Positions 51,051 through 60,889 of a DNA stretch of 64,000 bases are shown here, piece after piece. Within the stretch, counting starts at the first letter, position 1, and each line of letters starts with the position of its first letter. The stretch comes from Pleomorphomonas sp. PLEO. Its GTDB lineage: Bacteria; Pseudomonadota; Alphaproteobacteria; Rhizobiales; Pleomorphomonadaceae. The stretch is from positions 4,152,001 to 4,216,000 of the forward strand of contig NZ_CP166625.1 in NCBI RefSeq assembly GCF_041320595.1, given 5' to 3'. The notes beneath the pieces are model-generated. The model did no database searches, was not told the DNA's origin, and worked only from the letters and a program-made list of their open reading frames with translations. The position numbers were made by a program, and so were the translations under genes.

Positions 51051-52001
51051 CTAGACTCCGGGCTCGGCGCGGCTGGCAAGCGTCTGGTGCCTGACCCGCT
51101 CGCGGTAGAAAATGTAGACGCCAGAGCCGACAACGACGGCAATGCCGATGAGTGTCAGCGGATCCAGCACATCGCCCCAGATGATCCAGCCGAGAACGAT
51201 GGCGAAGGGGATGGTGGAATAGCGGAACTGGGCGACCAGAGAGATGTCGCCGTGCCGCATGGCGTCGATCGAAAACTGGACGCCGAAGATACAGCTGAGA
51301 CCGGCAACCACGATCAGGCCAAACTCCATCGCGGTCATCGGCTGCCACACCTCGGTCGCCGACAAGAGGCCGCAGGCGATCGTCACCATGATCTGGGTAA
51401 TCAACGTCGCCACCGACGAATTGGTCTCCGGGGCAATGAAACGGGTGGAAAGCTCGCGAACAGTGACGATGGCTACCGACAGCAAGGGCAGCAAAGCCCA
51501 ACTGTTGAAGCCGTCCGGCCCGGGCCGGACAATGATCAGGATACCGCAAAAGCCGACCACTACCGACAGCCAGCGCCGCCAGCCGACAATCTCGCCAAGG
51601 ACAAGCGCGCCGACCGCCGTAATTGCCAATGGAGCGCCCTGCGAGATGGCGGACGCATTGGCGATCGGCAAGTGCATCAGGCCGGAGAGATAGACAACCG
51701 TGGCAACGCCCTCGCAGATCGATCGCGTCAACACAAAACGCGAGGTCTGCGGCAGCACTTTGGGCAGAAGCCCCATTTTCCAGACCGCGACAAACACAAC
51801 CACCGTGGCGATGAGAGAGCGAATGAACAGCACTTCACCGAGGGGCAGATCTTCGGCGACCGCTTTGATGATGGTATCGTTGACGAGGAAAAACAGGCAG
51901 CAGAGCAGCATCGCGATGATGCCGCGCAGCGTCTCGCGGAAATCTGTCATGGAATGGGATTTGCCTTCGAAGCGGTCGATCTCACGCGCACTATCGCTCA
52001 T
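51051..52001 (-). CDS. EamA/DMT family transporter
   Basis: The product has 316 residues from the ATG at 52001 (MSDSAREIDRF); the ATG at 51950 is an alternative. Ten hydrophobic helices form two EamA repeats, starting GIIAMLLCCLFFLVNDTIIK and ending LTLIGIAVVVGSGVYIFYRE. The motif LIRSLIATVVV is the usual R-rich entry of helix 2. Members export amino acids or metabolites or import sugars and nucleotide sugars; the substrate is unknown. It converges with the Mrp gene over a 26-base gap. Confidence 0.9.
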   Translation of the reverse strand: MSDSAREIDRFEGKSHSMTDFRETLRGIIAMLLCCLFFLVNDTIIKAVAEDLPLGEVLFIRSLIATVVVFVAVWKMGLLPKVLPQTSRFVLTRSICEGVATVVYLSGLMHLPIANASAISQGAPLAITAVGALVLGEIVGWRRWLSVVVGFCGILIIVRPGPDGFNSWALLPLLSVAIVTVRELSTRFIAPETNSSVATLITQIMVTIACGLLSATEVWQPMTAMEFGLIVVAGLSCIFGVQFSIDAMRHGDISLVAQFRYSTIPFAIVLGWIIWGDVLDPLTLIGIAVVVGSGVYIFYRERVRHQTLASRAEPGV

Positions 52002-52069
52002 GGAACGATTCACGGCAAGGCAGCAACCCATGCCACGGTCGCGCCCCTGCCCATCGCAAGTTGCCAACC

Positions 52070-53062
52070 TTAATCGTTGATCGCCACCACCGTTCGTCCG
52101 GCGACGGTGCCCTCGACGATCCGCCGGGCGGCGGCGACGGCTTCGGTCAATGCAATCGTGCGCGTCATGGCGGCAAGGCGATCGTGATCGACGACGTCGG
52201 CGAGGTAGCGCCAGATTTCCTCCCGCCGCGCGGCCGGCACGCGGACGCTATCGACGCCGATCAGGCTGACGCCGCGCAGGATGAACGGGGCGACGCTGGC
52301 GAGGAAATCCATGCCGGCGGCGTTGCCGCAAGCGATCGCAACGCCGCCCGGCTTGAGCATCGACACAACATGCGCCAGAACCGCTGAGCCCACCATGTCG
52401 AAGGCCGCCGCCCAGCGCTCGCGGGCCAGCGGCTTTACCGGGCCGGCGAACAGATCGCGGCCGATCACCTCGGTGGCGCCCAGCCGCAGCAACCGCGCGG
52501 CTTCCTCCGGTCGCCCGGTCACGGCCGTGACGCTCCACCCCTCTTGCGCCAGCAGCATCACCGCCATCGATCCGACACCACCGGCAGCGCCGGTGACGAC
52601 GACAGGACCATCGGCGGGCGTGACGCCATGACGCCTCAACCTGTCGAGCCCTTCGGCAACGGTGAGGCCGGCGGTGCCGAGCGCCATCGCTTCGACCGGC
52701 GACAAAGCCTTGGGGCGCCGCACCAGCCAGTCGCCGGAAACGCGCATTCTCTCGCTCCAGGCCCCCAGATGGGTCTCGCCGACACCCCAGCCGGTGAGAA
52801 TCACTTCGTCGCCAGCAAGCCAATTCGGATTGTTCGAAGCAATCACCGTAGCCGCGGCGTCAACGCCCGGCACCATCGGCCAGCGGCGTACCACCGGCAG
52901 GCGGCCGGTGACGGCCAGGCCATCCTTGAAGTTCACAGCCGAGGCGCGCACGGCAAGAGTGACGTCGCCCTGCATCAGGTCTGATTCCGAAAGGCGCGTT
53001 AGCCGCGCAGCGGTCTTGCCCTCGGCATCCTGTTCGAGCAGCACAGCGGCGAAATCGGTCAT
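52070..53062 (-). CDS. MDR-family oxidoreductase, acrylyl-CoA reductase (AcuI/YhdH) type
   Basis: The product has 330 residues without the Cys/His zinc ligands of alcohol dehydrogenases. AcuI/YhdH features are AVNFKDGLAVTGRLPVVRRW, PMVPGVDAAATV, GWGVGETHLGAWSERMRV, the NADPH-binding VVVTGAAGGVGSMAVMLLAQ and the C-terminal RRIVEGTVAGRTVV. AcuI reduces acrylyl-CoA to propionyl-CoA and relieves acrylate toxicity. This activity is known for the family and inferred here. It is monocistronic and divergent from the cell wall hydrolase gene. Confidence 0.9.
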   Translation of the reverse strand: MTDFAAVLLEQDAEGKTAARLTRLSESDLMQGDVTLAVRASAVNFKDGLAVTGRLPVVRRWPMVPGVDAAATVIASNNPNWLAGDEVILTGWGVGETHLGAWSERMRVSGDWLVRRPKALSPVEAMALGTAGLTVAEGLDRLRRHGVTPADGPVVVTGAAGGVGSMAVMLLAQEGWSVTAVTGRPEEAARLLRLGATEVIGRDLFAGPVKPLARERWAAAFDMVGSAVLAHVVSMLKPGGVAIACGNAAGMDFLASVAPFILRGVSLIGVDSVRVPAARREEIWRYLADVVDHDRLAAMTRTIALTEAVAAARRIVEGTVAGRTVVAIND

Positions 53063-53291
53063 CGTCTGTCCTTCCGTCTCTTTCCCCGCCGTTTACCACG
53101 ATGTCGGCTTTGCCAGGACCTTCAAATAACTCGGAGATCGGCATTTCCAGCGGAAACGCGCCAGTCACCGCCTCCCAACCGAGAGCTATTAACGGCTTTT
53201 CAAGGTTAATCCAGCAGCATGGGCGCAGGGAGCAGTTTTCGTCTCCGTCATCGTTCGTCTCAGTTCTGTTCCCCCCGGAGGCCGTCAGTCC

Positions 53292-54527
53292 ATGCGTCGC
53301 GTTCCTCGTACCAGAGTCCGGCCCGGACACGGGCGCGTCGGACTCGCCGCCGCCGGCGCGCTATTCGTCGCCGTGGTCGCCTTTCCCACCTCCGTTGCCT
53401 ATCAGGACATCGCCAGTCTGGTCGTCGATTCCATCAACCCGACAACGCGTTGGGCGATGACGCTCGGCGTCGGCCCAGGTGGTGAGAGCACGGTGGTCTC
53501 CCCGCGCCTTGCCGACGTCAAGGACACGCCGGCCCGTCTTGAAATGAACGGCGGCTCGATCATCATCGAAGGCACCGGTGAAGTCATCACCGGCGCGGTG
53601 GGCGGTTCCGCCTTCGTGCCCGACGAGGAGCGCATCGACCGCAGTTGGAAGGGCGACCTGCCAATGACCGTGACGACGCCCCCGACCGAACGCGGCTTTT
53701 CCGCCGGCTCCATCACGCTCGGTGACGCCAGCCGCCTGACACCCCCCACCGTGCTGCCGACCATGGCTTTCGAGGCGTCGTCGGCACCGCTATCGGTTCT
53801 GGCGGTATCGAGGTTTATCAGTCCCAAGCCGAATACCGACGTCGCCGATCTCACGCCGATCCCGGTGCCGCAGCACAAGCCCGACCGGACGGAGCTGGTG
53901 GCGACTAGCTATCCATCGCGTGCCTACACTCCGGCCGAGACCGGCGCCGCCGCGTCGGCGCTGCTCGCCGCCTACGCACCCGACAGCTCGGTGGTCAGCC
54001 AGGACATGTTCGCGCCGCTGTTCGCCATGCCCGGCGACAAGCCGGCACCGCCGGCACCGGTCGTTCGCCCAGGTGACCACTGGTGGGCCGCCAACCCGCT
54101 GCCAGCCAGCGTCTGGAACGACGGAGAGCAGAAATGCCTTGCCGAGGCGATCTATTTCGAAGCCCGCTCGGAACCGCGCAAGGGCCAGATCGCCGTGGCC
54201 CAGGTGGTGCTCAACCGCGTCAAGAACCCGGCCTATCCCGACACCATCTGCAAGGTGGTCTACCAGAACCGCGATAAATACAACGAATGCCAGTTCTCGT
54301 TCGCCTGCGACGGCCGGCGTGACATCGTCTTCGACAAGTCGGCTTGGCGGAGAGCGCAGCAGGTCGCCGGCGAGGTGACGAGCGGCGCCGCCTGGCTCGA
54401 CGACGTCGGCACGGCCACCCATTATCACGCCACCTACGTGCGCCCGAACTGGGCAAGCGTCTTCACCAAGAAGGCCAAGATCGGCATGCACGTGTTCTAC
54501 CAGACCATCAACGGCGGCTGGAGCTGA
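53292..54527 (+). CDS. SleB-type cell wall hydrolase (Hydrolase_2 family)
   Basis: The product has 411 residues. An N-terminal basic segment and hydrophobic helix (VGLAAAGALFVAVVAFPTSV, about residues 16-36) form an uncleaved anchor or signal. A 230-residue low-complexity periplasmic linker follows. The catalytic domain (about 275-411) reads CLAEAIYFEARSEPRKGQIA, VAQVVLNRVKNPAYP, NECQFSFACDG and ATHYHATYVRPNW. The Glu in YFEARSE is the expected general acid of this lytic-transglycosylase-like family. It acts on peptidoglycan. It lies just before glyS but with a separate promoter gap, so a functional link is not implied. Confidence 0.9.
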   Translation: MRRVPRTRVRPGHGRVGLAAAGALFVAVVAFPTSVAYQDIASLVVDSINPTTRWAMTLGVGPGGESTVVSPRLADVKDTPARLEMNGGSIIIEGTGEVITGAVGGSAFVPDEERIDRSWKGDLPMTVTTPPTERGFSAGSITLGDASRLTPPTVLPTMAFEASSAPLSVLAVSRFISPKPNTDVADLTPIPVPQHKPDRTELVATSYPSRAYTPAETGAAASALLAAYAPDSSVVSQDMFAPLFAMPGDKPAPPAPVVRPGDHWWAANPLPASVWNDGEQKCLAEAIYFEARSEPRKGQIAVAQVVLNRVKNPAYPDTICKVVYQNRDKYNECQFSFACDGRRDIVFDKSAWRRAQQVAGEVTSGAAWLDDVGTATHYHATYVRPNWASVFTKKAKIGMHVFYQTINGGWS

Positions 54528-54683
54528 GCGGCCGTCGCCCGTGAGGTTGATTTCAGCCTCGTTTCCTCATGGCTTCTCGCCTTTAGTGCGTCTATTCGGG
54601 GATGACATTTTTCCCCGAACCGACTAATCAGACGCAGCATTCAAAGACGACCGGCGAGCCGCCGGGAGGCCCCGAGGACCACC

Positions 54684-56723
54684 ATGCCCGATCTTCTCAT
54701 TGAACTCTTCTCCGAAGAGATCCCCGCCCGTATGCAGGCGAAGGCCGCCGACGATCTCAAGGGTCTGGTGACGAGCGGTCTGGTGGACGCCGGCTTGACC
54801 TATGAAAGCGCCGGCGCCTTTGCGACGCCACGTCGCCTCGCGCTCACCGTTCACGGCCTGAACACCCGCTCTCCCGACATCCGCGAGGAGAAGAAGGGGC
54901 CCCGCACCGACGCGCCGGCTGGCGCCATCCAGGGCTTTCTGCGTGGCGCCGGGCTCGACGACATCGCCAAGGCACGCGTCGTCTCCGACCCGAAAAAGGG
55001 TGACTTCTACGTCGCTGATCTCGTCAAGCCGGGCCGCGCCGCCGAGACGATCATCGCCGAATTGCTGCCCACCGTTATCCGCAGCTTCCCCTGGCCGAAG
55101 TCGCAGCGCTGGGGCACGGGCACGCTGCGCTGGGTGCGGCCGCTGCACTCGATCGTCTGCACCTTCGGGCCAGAAACCGAGGAGCCGGTGGTGATCGACT
55201 TCGAGGTCGAGGGCATCCGCTCGGGCAACATCACCTACGGCCACCGCTTCCTCGCCCCCGAGGCGATCAAGGTGCGGCGCTTCTCCGACTATGTCGAGAA
55301 GCTCGAAAAGGCCAAGGTGGTGCTCGATCCGGCTCGCCGCCGCGACATCATTCTGCATGACGCGCGCGATCTCGCCTTCGCCTCCGGTCTGGAACTGGTC
55401 GAGGACGAGGGCCTGCTTAACGAAGTGGCCGGCCTCGTCGAATGGCCGGTGGTGCTGATGGGCGCCTTCGATCCCGCCTTCCTCGACGTGCCGGACGAGG
55501 TGATCCGCGCCACCATCCGCGCCAATCAGAAGTGCTTCGTGCTGAAGGATCCGAAAACCGGACGCCTCGCCAATCGCTTCATCCTCACCTCCAATATGGC
55601 AGCGACCGACGGTGGCGCCACCATCATTGCCGGCAACGAACGCGTCATCCGCGCGCGTCTGTCGGACGCCAAGTTCTTCTGGGACGGCGATCTCGCCATT
55701 CCCTTGGAAACGCTGGTGCCCAAGCTCGAAGGCATCACCTTCCACGAGAAGCTCGGCAGCCAGGGCGACCGCGTGCGCCGCATCGTGGCCCTCGCCCGCG
55801 AGATCGCGCCGCAGGTCGGCGCCGACGCGGACAAGGCGGCCCGCGCCGCCCTGCTCGCCAAGGCGGACTTGCTTTCCGGTGTCGTCGGTGAGTTCCCCGA
55901 GGTGCAGGGCTTGATGGGGCGCTATTACGCCGCTCATGCTGGCGAGGACGCAGCCGTCGCCGCCGCCATCGAGGAGCACTGGAAGCCGCAGGGCCCGTCC
56001 GACCGCGTACCGGCAGCGTCGGTCTCCATCGCCGTGGCGCTCGCCGACAAGCTCGACACGCTGGTCGGCTTCTGGACGATCGACGAGAAGCCGACGGGGA
56101 GCAAAGACCCGTTTGCGCTTCGCCGGGCAGCGCTGGGCGTCATTCGCATCATCCTCGACAATGGCGTGCGCCTGCCGCTCAATGCCTATTCAAACAAGAC
56201 GCCTGATCTGCTCAACTTCTTCGCTGATCGCCTGAAGGTGCAGCTTCGTGAGCAGGGCAATCGCTTCGACCTCGTCGATGCCGTGTTTGCCCTCGGCGGT
56301 CAGGACGACCTGCTGCTGATCGTCAAGCGTGTCGAGGCGCTGGGCGCGCTGCTCGCCAGTGACGACGGCAAGAACCTGCTCGCCGGTTACAAGCGTACCG
56401 CCAACATTCTGAAGGCCGAAGAGAAGAAGGGCACCGCCGTCGCCGCCGCCGTCGATGCCAGCCTGTTCAAGGAGGCCGAGGAAAAGGCGCTGGCCGCCGC
56501 CATCGAGACGGCTGCCAAGGCCGCGCACGATGCCGTCGCCGCCGAGAATTTCGAGGGCGCCATGAAGGCTCTCGCCACGCTGCGTGCGCCGGTCGATGCC
56601 TTCTTCGACAAGGTCCTGGTCAACGACACCGACGCTGACGTGCGCGCCAACCGCCTTGCCCTTCTGACGGTGCTGCGCGACGCCTGCCATCAGGTGGCCG
56701 ACTTCTCCAAGATCGAAGGCTGA
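54684..56723 (+). CDS. glyS: Glycine-tRNA ligase beta subunit
   Basis: The product has 679 residues, the normal size. The N-terminus [20 protein letters not shown] is diagnostic for bacterial GlyS. Further blocks are [72 protein letters not shown] and the C-terminal DALR-like [15 protein letters not shown]. It partners the alpha subunit GlyQ in an alpha2beta2 enzyme. glyQ is not adjacent here; the gene upstream is a cell wall hydrolase. A classical terminator follows at 56748-56780. Confidence 0.97.
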   Translation: MPDLLIELFSEEIPARMQAKAADDLKGLVTSGLVDAGLTYESAGAFATPRRLALTVHGLNTRSPDIREEKKGPRTDAPAGAIQGFLRGAGLDDIAKARVVSDPKKGDFYVADLVKPGRAAETIIAELLPTVIRSFPWPKSQRWGTGTLRWVRPLHSIVCTFGPETEEPVVIDFEVEGIRSGNITYGHRFLAPEAIKVRRFSDYVEKLEKAKVVLDPARRRDIILHDARDLAFASGLELVEDEGLLNEVAGLVEWPVVLMGAFDPAFLDVPDEVIRATIRANQKCFVLKDPKTGRLANRFILTSNMAATDGGATIIAGNERVIRARLSDAKFFWDGDLAIPLETLVPKLEGITFHEKLGSQGDRVRRIVALAREIAPQVGADADKAARAALLAKADLLSGVVGEFPEVQGLMGRYYAAHAGEDAAVAAAIEEHWKPQGPSDRVPAASVSIAVALADKLDTLVGFWTIDEKPTGSKDPFALRRAALGVIRIILDNGVRLPLNAYSNKTPDLLNFFADRLKVQLREQGNRFDLVDAVFALGGQDDLLLIVKRVEALGALLASDDGKNLLAGYKRTANILKAEEKKGTAVAAAVDASLFKEAEEKALAAAIETAAKAAHDAVAAENFEGAMKALATLRAPVDAFFDKVLVNDTDADVRANRLALLTVLRDACHQVADFSKIEG

Positions 56724-56747
56724 AGCCTCGTCATTTCTGACGGAAAA

Positions 56748-56780
56748 GCCGTCCGCCGATGTTGGCGGGCGGCTTTTTTT
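56748..56780 (+). terminator. Rho-independent terminator of glyS
   Basis: GCCGTCCGCC (56748-56757) pairs with GGCGGGCGGC (56764-56773) with one G-U pair, followed immediately by seven T (56774-56780). It lies 25 bases after the glyS stop. Confidence 0.93.
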
Positions 56781-56934
56781 GCCCTCGCCCGGAGTTTCGG
56801 GGCATTGGAGTCAACTTTAAATCGTTATAATTGTGAATGTGGTCTTTTTGCGCGCATTTGCCATGAAAAGACTTGGCATATAAGACTTTCGGCGTATGCT
56901 GATCTGAATATCTTTCGCTAACGGATGAGCGCTG

Positions 56935-57585
56935 TTGACCTTTTCGCTGTTCTCTCCGCACGACCGCCTCGCCTCCCTCCTCCTGCCCCATTCGGGTGGT
57001 TGCGTTTGCACCACAGACGGCAGCCATGACTTTTCGCACCTCTTGCGGGTGTGGAAGAACGCGACCGTCATCTCCGATAATGAAGGCGGCGATACCGAGA
57101 TTCTGGCGGCGGCGGTGCTGCTTCATGATTGCGTCGCGGTCGAGAAGAACTCGCCGGATCGCCCCCGTGCTTCGCGGCTGTCAGCCCGAAAAGCGCGTGG
57201 CATCCTTGCCGATATCGGCTGGGAAGAGGAACGACGGGAAAAGGTGGCCCATGCCATCGAGGCGCACAGCTTCTCGGCCGGCATCGAACCGACCACGCTG
57301 GAGGCTCGCATCCTGCAGGACGCCGACCGGCTCGACGCCATCGGCATGATCGGGGCGGCTCGCTGCTTCTACGTCGCTGGCCGGCTCAATAACCACCTTT
57401 ACGATGCCGGCGACCCCTCAGCCGAGGACCGGCCGCTCAATGACAGTCGCTTCGCGCTCGATCACTTCATGACCAAGCTGTTCAAGCTCTGCGATGGCTT
57501 CAAGACGGCAACTGGTCGGCGGCTCGCAGCCGAACGCCATGCTCGGCTGCAGCGCTTCTACGACGATCTGCTGGAAGAGATCTGA
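56935..57585 (+). CDS. HD-domain phosphohydrolase
   Basis: The product has 216 residues. A TGA lies three codons upstream, so the start must be the TTG at 56935, or a CTG just before; GGATGAG precedes it. The HD metal site is spread over HDFSHLLRVWKNA (H31 or H35), LLHDCVAVEK (H64-D65) and RILQDADRLDAIGMIGAARC, as in the YedJ-like HD proteins acting on nucleotides. The role is inferred only as a small phosphohydrolase. An AT-rich promoter region precedes it. The unusual TTG start may keep expression low. Confidence 0.85.
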   Translation: MTFSLFSPHDRLASLLLPHSGGCVCTTDGSHDFSHLLRVWKNATVISDNEGGDTEILAAAVLLHDCVAVEKNSPDRPRASRLSARKARGILADIGWEEERREKVAHAIEAHSFSAGIEPTTLEARILQDADRLDAIGMIGAARCFYVAGRLNNHLYDAGDPSAEDRPLNDSRFALDHFMTKLFKLCDGFKTATGRRLAAERHARLQRFYDDLLEEI

Positions 57586-57718
57586 GAGCCTAACCCGAAA
57601 CCCTACTGGGGCGGGCATCTAGCTTCGATTTCTGCGCTTCCGGTGCTCACGGACAGAAAGTCCGCTCCGGTTCTCGAAACCATCGCCATCTGCCGCACCC
57701 CAGCGAATTTCGAGCTAG

Positions 57719-57743
57719 GCTCTGAAGGCGCGACCTTCAGAGC
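57719..57743 (-). terminator. Perfect 10-bp hairpin at the end of the Nudix gene
   Basis: GCTCTGAAGG-CGCGA-CCTTCAGAGC overlaps the last codons and the stop of the minus-strand Nudix gene (stop at 57737). It resembles the palindrome at 952-970. No T-run follows. Confidence 0.5.
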
Positions 57744-58282
57744 AGCCCCTTCAATCGGATAAGCCCGAGCGCGGCGACCGTGGTCGCGTCGCGGATGATG
57801 CCGCTGGCGATCATCGCGTCGACCTCGGAAATTGGAAAAGCGCGCGCAATCAAGTCGGCCTCCTCGGCTTCGAGGGCGGCGGCACCCTGCTCCAACTCCT
57901 CGGCCAGGAAGACGTGGTAGCGTTGCGAGGAATAGCCGTAGGCAAGGAAGAGGTCGCCAACGCGCGTCATCTTCCTCGCGACAATCCCCGTCTCTTCTGA
58001 GAGTTCGGCGCGGGCAACCTCTTCTGGGGGCACATCCGGCCGCGTTTCCCAGGAGCCTTGCGGCAGTTCCCAATAGCGACCGGCGACCGGATAGCGGTAC
58101 TGCTCGACGAGGTGGATAAACCCACGCACCCGATCGATGGCCGCGATGGCAACGAAATCCGGCTTTTCAACCACGCCATAAATGCCATGCGAACCGTCCG
58201 GCCGCTCGATGGCATCCTCGCGGACGCGCATCCAGCGGTTTTCGTAGACGATCCGGCTGTCTGTGGCGCGGATGTCCGACAC
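57737..58282 (-). CDS. Nudix hydrolase, ADP-ribose pyrophosphatase-like
   Basis: This 181-residue Nudix protein has an N-terminal strand domain (SRIVYENRWMRVREDAI) typical of ADP-ribose pyrophosphatases. The catalytic box spans residues 76-100, ending VARAELSEETGI (E93, E96, E97). The usual Arg before the first Glu is replaced by Ala, a deviation also seen in some ADPRases. A preceding ELPQG helps place the metal. Such enzymes split ADP-ribose or similar NDP-sugars into NMP and sugar phosphate. It follows the response-regulator gene by one base and may be co-transcribed. Confidence 0.9.
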   Translation of the reverse strand: MSDIRATDSRIVYENRWMRVREDAIERPDGSHGIYGVVEKPDFVAIAAIDRVRGFIHLVEQYRYPVAGRYWELPQGSWETRPDVPPEEVARAELSEETGIVARKMTRVGDLFLAYGYSSQRYHVFLAEELEQGAAALEAEEADLIARAFPISEVDAMIASGIIRDATTVAALGLIRLKGLL

Positions 58283-58283
58283 C

Positions 58284-58970
58284 TCAGACCAAGCCGTGCT
58301 CGGCCATCCAGGCAGAGGTGATGGCGGCCTGACTGCGCGACGTGATTTTCAGCGTCTCGAGGATCTTGCCGACATGCGCCTTGACGGTGGCTTCGGAGAT
58401 ACCGAGCTGGTAGGCGATCTGCTTGTTGAGAAGACCGTCGCCGAGGAGCTGGAACACCTTGAGCTGCTGTGGCGACAGCTGGGCTACCAGCGCCGAACGC
58501 TCCAGCACCGCCTGTGACACGGCTGAATTGTCGGCGCCGACTTCAATGATCGTGCCGCCGTCGAGCACCGTTTCAATGGCCGCCGCCAGCATGTCTTCCG
58601 AGGACCGCTTGCCGATGAAGGCACGGCAGCCGAGATCGAGACAACCCTGCGCCAGTTCCTCGCCGGAATTGGACGAATAAACGGCAACGAAGGCTTTTGG
58701 CGCCAGCGAGCGAATATGCTTGATGGTGTCGAGGCCGCGCATGCCGGGCATAACGAGGTCGGTGATAACCAGTGTGTTTTCGCCGGTGTCCAGAACGGCA
58801 TCGGCAAGTTCGTCATAGCTGGTGGCAAGAATCGGCTGCCGGAAACCGAAGCGCTTCTTCAGAATGCGCACCACCGCCGACTGGATAATCGGATGGTCTT
58901 CGGCAACAATCGCCGTCCAATTCTGGCCGACATCGGCCGACTGCGCATCTTCTACCCGCTCGTTCATCAA
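58284..58970 (-). CDS. NarL/FixJ-type response regulator
   Basis: The product has 228 residues. The receiver domain (about 17-135) has acidic ED residues in IVAEDHPIIQ, phospho-acceptor Asp in LVITDLVMPG (D71), Ser/Thr in VYSSNSG and Lys in FIGKRSS. The LuxR-type HTH (about 162-225) reads LSPQQLKVFQLLGDGLLNKQ, IAYQLGISEATVKAHVGKIL. It is a DNA-binding output regulator. No histidine kinase is adjacent, so its partner is unknown. The stop is one base from the Nudix start. Confidence 0.93.
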   Translation of the reverse strand: MMNERVEDAQSADVGQNWTAIVAEDHPIIQSAVVRILKKRFGFRQPILATSYDELADAVLDTGENTLVITDLVMPGMRGLDTIKHIRSLAPKAFVAVYSSNSGEELAQGCLDLGCRAFIGKRSSEDMLAAAIETVLDGGTIIEVGADNSAVSQAVLERSALVAQLSPQQLKVFQLLGDGLLNKQIAYQLGISEATVKAHVGKILETLKITSRSQAAITSAWMAEHGLV

Positions 58971-59000
58971 TCCACCCTACCCGCTAGAACAAAATGACCA

Positions 59001-60674
59001 TTACATATTTGGATAATTGGGTCCTCCCGCTCCCTCCGGGACCGCCCAATCAATGTTTTGGTTAGGGTCCTTGATATCACAAGTTTTGCAGTGAACACAG
59101 TTTGGGGCATTAATTACATAACGTGGTCCAGCAGTTGGCTCGTCTATCCACTCATAAACGCCAGCCGGGCAGTAGCGGGCCGATGGACCAGCAAAAACGT
59201 CAAGTTCCGAGACCCTCTGCAAGTCCGGATCCAGCAATTTCAAATGCACCGGCTGGTTCTCTTCATGCGCGGTGCCCGACAGGAAAACCGACGACAGCCG
59301 ATCGAAAGTGAGCTTGCCGTCCGGCTTCGGATAGGTGATCGGTTTGAAACGCGCGGCCGGTTGGAGGCAATCGGCGTCGGTCTTGCCGTGTAACAAGGTG
59401 CCAAAGGGCGAGACGCCGAACATGGTCTCCAGCCACATGTCGAGGCCACCGAGACCAATGCCCAGAAGCGTGCCGAACCGCGACCACAGCGGTTTGACGT
59501 TGCGCACGCGTTTCAAGTCCTTGCCGATGGCGGACTCTCGCCAGCCAGCATCGTAGGGCGTCAGCTCGTCGCCCGCGCGGCCGGCGGCGACGGCCTCGAC
59601 GATGGCGTCGGCGGCGAGAATGCCCGACTGCACGGCATTGTGGCTGCCCTTGATGCGCGGCACATTCATGAAACCCGCCGAACAGCCAATCAGCGCACCA
59701 CCGGGGAAGACGAGCTTGGGAACCGATTGCCAGCCGCCCTCGGTGAGGGCCCGCGCACCATAGGCGACGCGCTTGGCACCCTCGAAAGTACCGCGGATCA
59801 GGGGATGCGTCTTGAAGCGCTGAAACTCCTCGAAGGGAGAAAGATAGGGATTGTCATAGTTGAGGTGGACGACGAAGCCGACGGCCACCTGATTATTCTC
59901 GAGATGATAGAGGAAGGAACCACCACCGGTGCCGCCACCGAGTGGCCAACCGAAGGAATGTTGCACAAGACCGGGCTTTGCCTTGTCCGGCGCGACATCC
60001 CACAGCTCCTTGATGCCGATCCCGAACTTCTGCGGCTCCCGCCCCTCATCGAGCCGATAACGAGCGATCAGCATCTTCGATAACGAGCCACGCGCGCCCT
60101 CGGCGAACAGCGTGTATTTGGCCAAAAGCGCCATGCCGCGCTGGAAATTGGCGCCGGGCGTGCCATCCTTGCGTACTCCCATATCGCCGGTGGCAACACC
60201 GATGACCTTGTTATCGTCGTCATAGAGCACTTCGGCGGCGGCAAAGCCCGGATATATCTCGACACCGAGCGCCTCGGCCTTCTGGGCCAGCCAGCGGCAG
60301 ACGTTGCCCAGCGACACGGCATAGGCGCCATGGTTGCTCATCAGCGGCGGCAGCAGGAAATTCGGCAAACGGATGCCGAACTTTTCAAACAGGAAGGAAA
60401 AGCGATCGTCGGTGACCGGCGTCTTGAAGGGGCTGTCCGGATCGTCGCGCCAATCGGGCAGGAGCGCCGAGATGCCGGAGACGTCCACAACGGCGCCGGA
60501 GAGGATATGGGCGCCGACTTCCGAGCCTTTTTCGAGCACCAGCACGGCGATATCCTGACCGTTGGCGGCCGCCTGCTGCTTTATCCGGATGGCAGCGGCA
60601 AGGCCGGCTGGCCCGGCACCAACGATCACCACGTCGAACTCCATGGATTCGCGCTCGGGCAGCTCGGTGGTCAT
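59001..60674 (-). CDS. Electron transfer flavoprotein-ubiquinone oxidoreductase
   Basis: The product has 557 residues from the ATG at 60674 (MTTELPERESMEF). FAD-binding motif is VVIVGAGPAGLAAAIRIKQQ, then VLEKGSEVGAHILSGAV. The UQ-binding region has FGWPLGGGTGGGSFLYHLEN. The C-terminal [4Fe-4S] domain has ARYCPAGVYEW and NAPNCVHCKTCDIKDPNQNI. It passes electrons from ETF (fatty-acid and amino-acid oxidation) to membrane ubiquinone. The last 50 or so codons switch to AT-rich synonymous choices, unlike the rest. It is divergent from the uracil-DNA glycosylase gene. Confidence 0.96.
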   Translation of the reverse strand: MTTELPERESMEFDVVIVGAGPAGLAAAIRIKQQAAANGQDIAVLVLEKGSEVGAHILSGAVVDVSGISALLPDWRDDPDSPFKTPVTDDRFSFLFEKFGIRLPNFLLPPLMSNHGAYAVSLGNVCRWLAQKAEALGVEIYPGFAAAEVLYDDDNKVIGVATGDMGVRKDGTPGANFQRGMALLAKYTLFAEGARGSLSKMLIARYRLDEGREPQKFGIGIKELWDVAPDKAKPGLVQHSFGWPLGGGTGGGSFLYHLENNQVAVGFVVHLNYDNPYLSPFEEFQRFKTHPLIRGTFEGAKRVAYGARALTEGGWQSVPKLVFPGGALIGCSAGFMNVPRIKGSHNAVQSGILAADAIVEAVAAGRAGDELTPYDAGWRESAIGKDLKRVRNVKPLWSRFGTLLGIGLGGLDMWLETMFGVSPFGTLLHGKTDADCLQPAARFKPITYPKPDGKLTFDRLSSVFLSGTAHEENQPVHLKLLDPDLQRVSELDVFAGPSARYCPAGVYEWIDEPTAGPRYVINAPNCVHCKTCDIKDPNQNIDWAVPEGAGGPNYPNM

Positions 60675-60889
60675 GAATGTCTCTCTTTCGGGCAGATGAT
60701 CGCCAGTGGAGCGTGCATCATCCGCGCCAACGTCTCGTGGCAGAGCTAGGGTGAAAACACGGATCTCAGCACCGAAGCCCTTCAACCACGATCTTTGGAT
60801 GCGATCAAACGCTTTCGAACCAGATCCCGGGAGCCCCAAGCTCAGGCTGCGGCGTTTCCTCTGCGATCATCCTGTTCTATAGAAGGGCC

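Noticed and set aside
53187-53210. Possible CtrA site (two TTAA boxes) before the cell wall hydrolase gene
   Set aside because: The boxes at 53189 and 53206 are 13 bases apart, whereas CtrA sites need TTAA-N7-TTAA.
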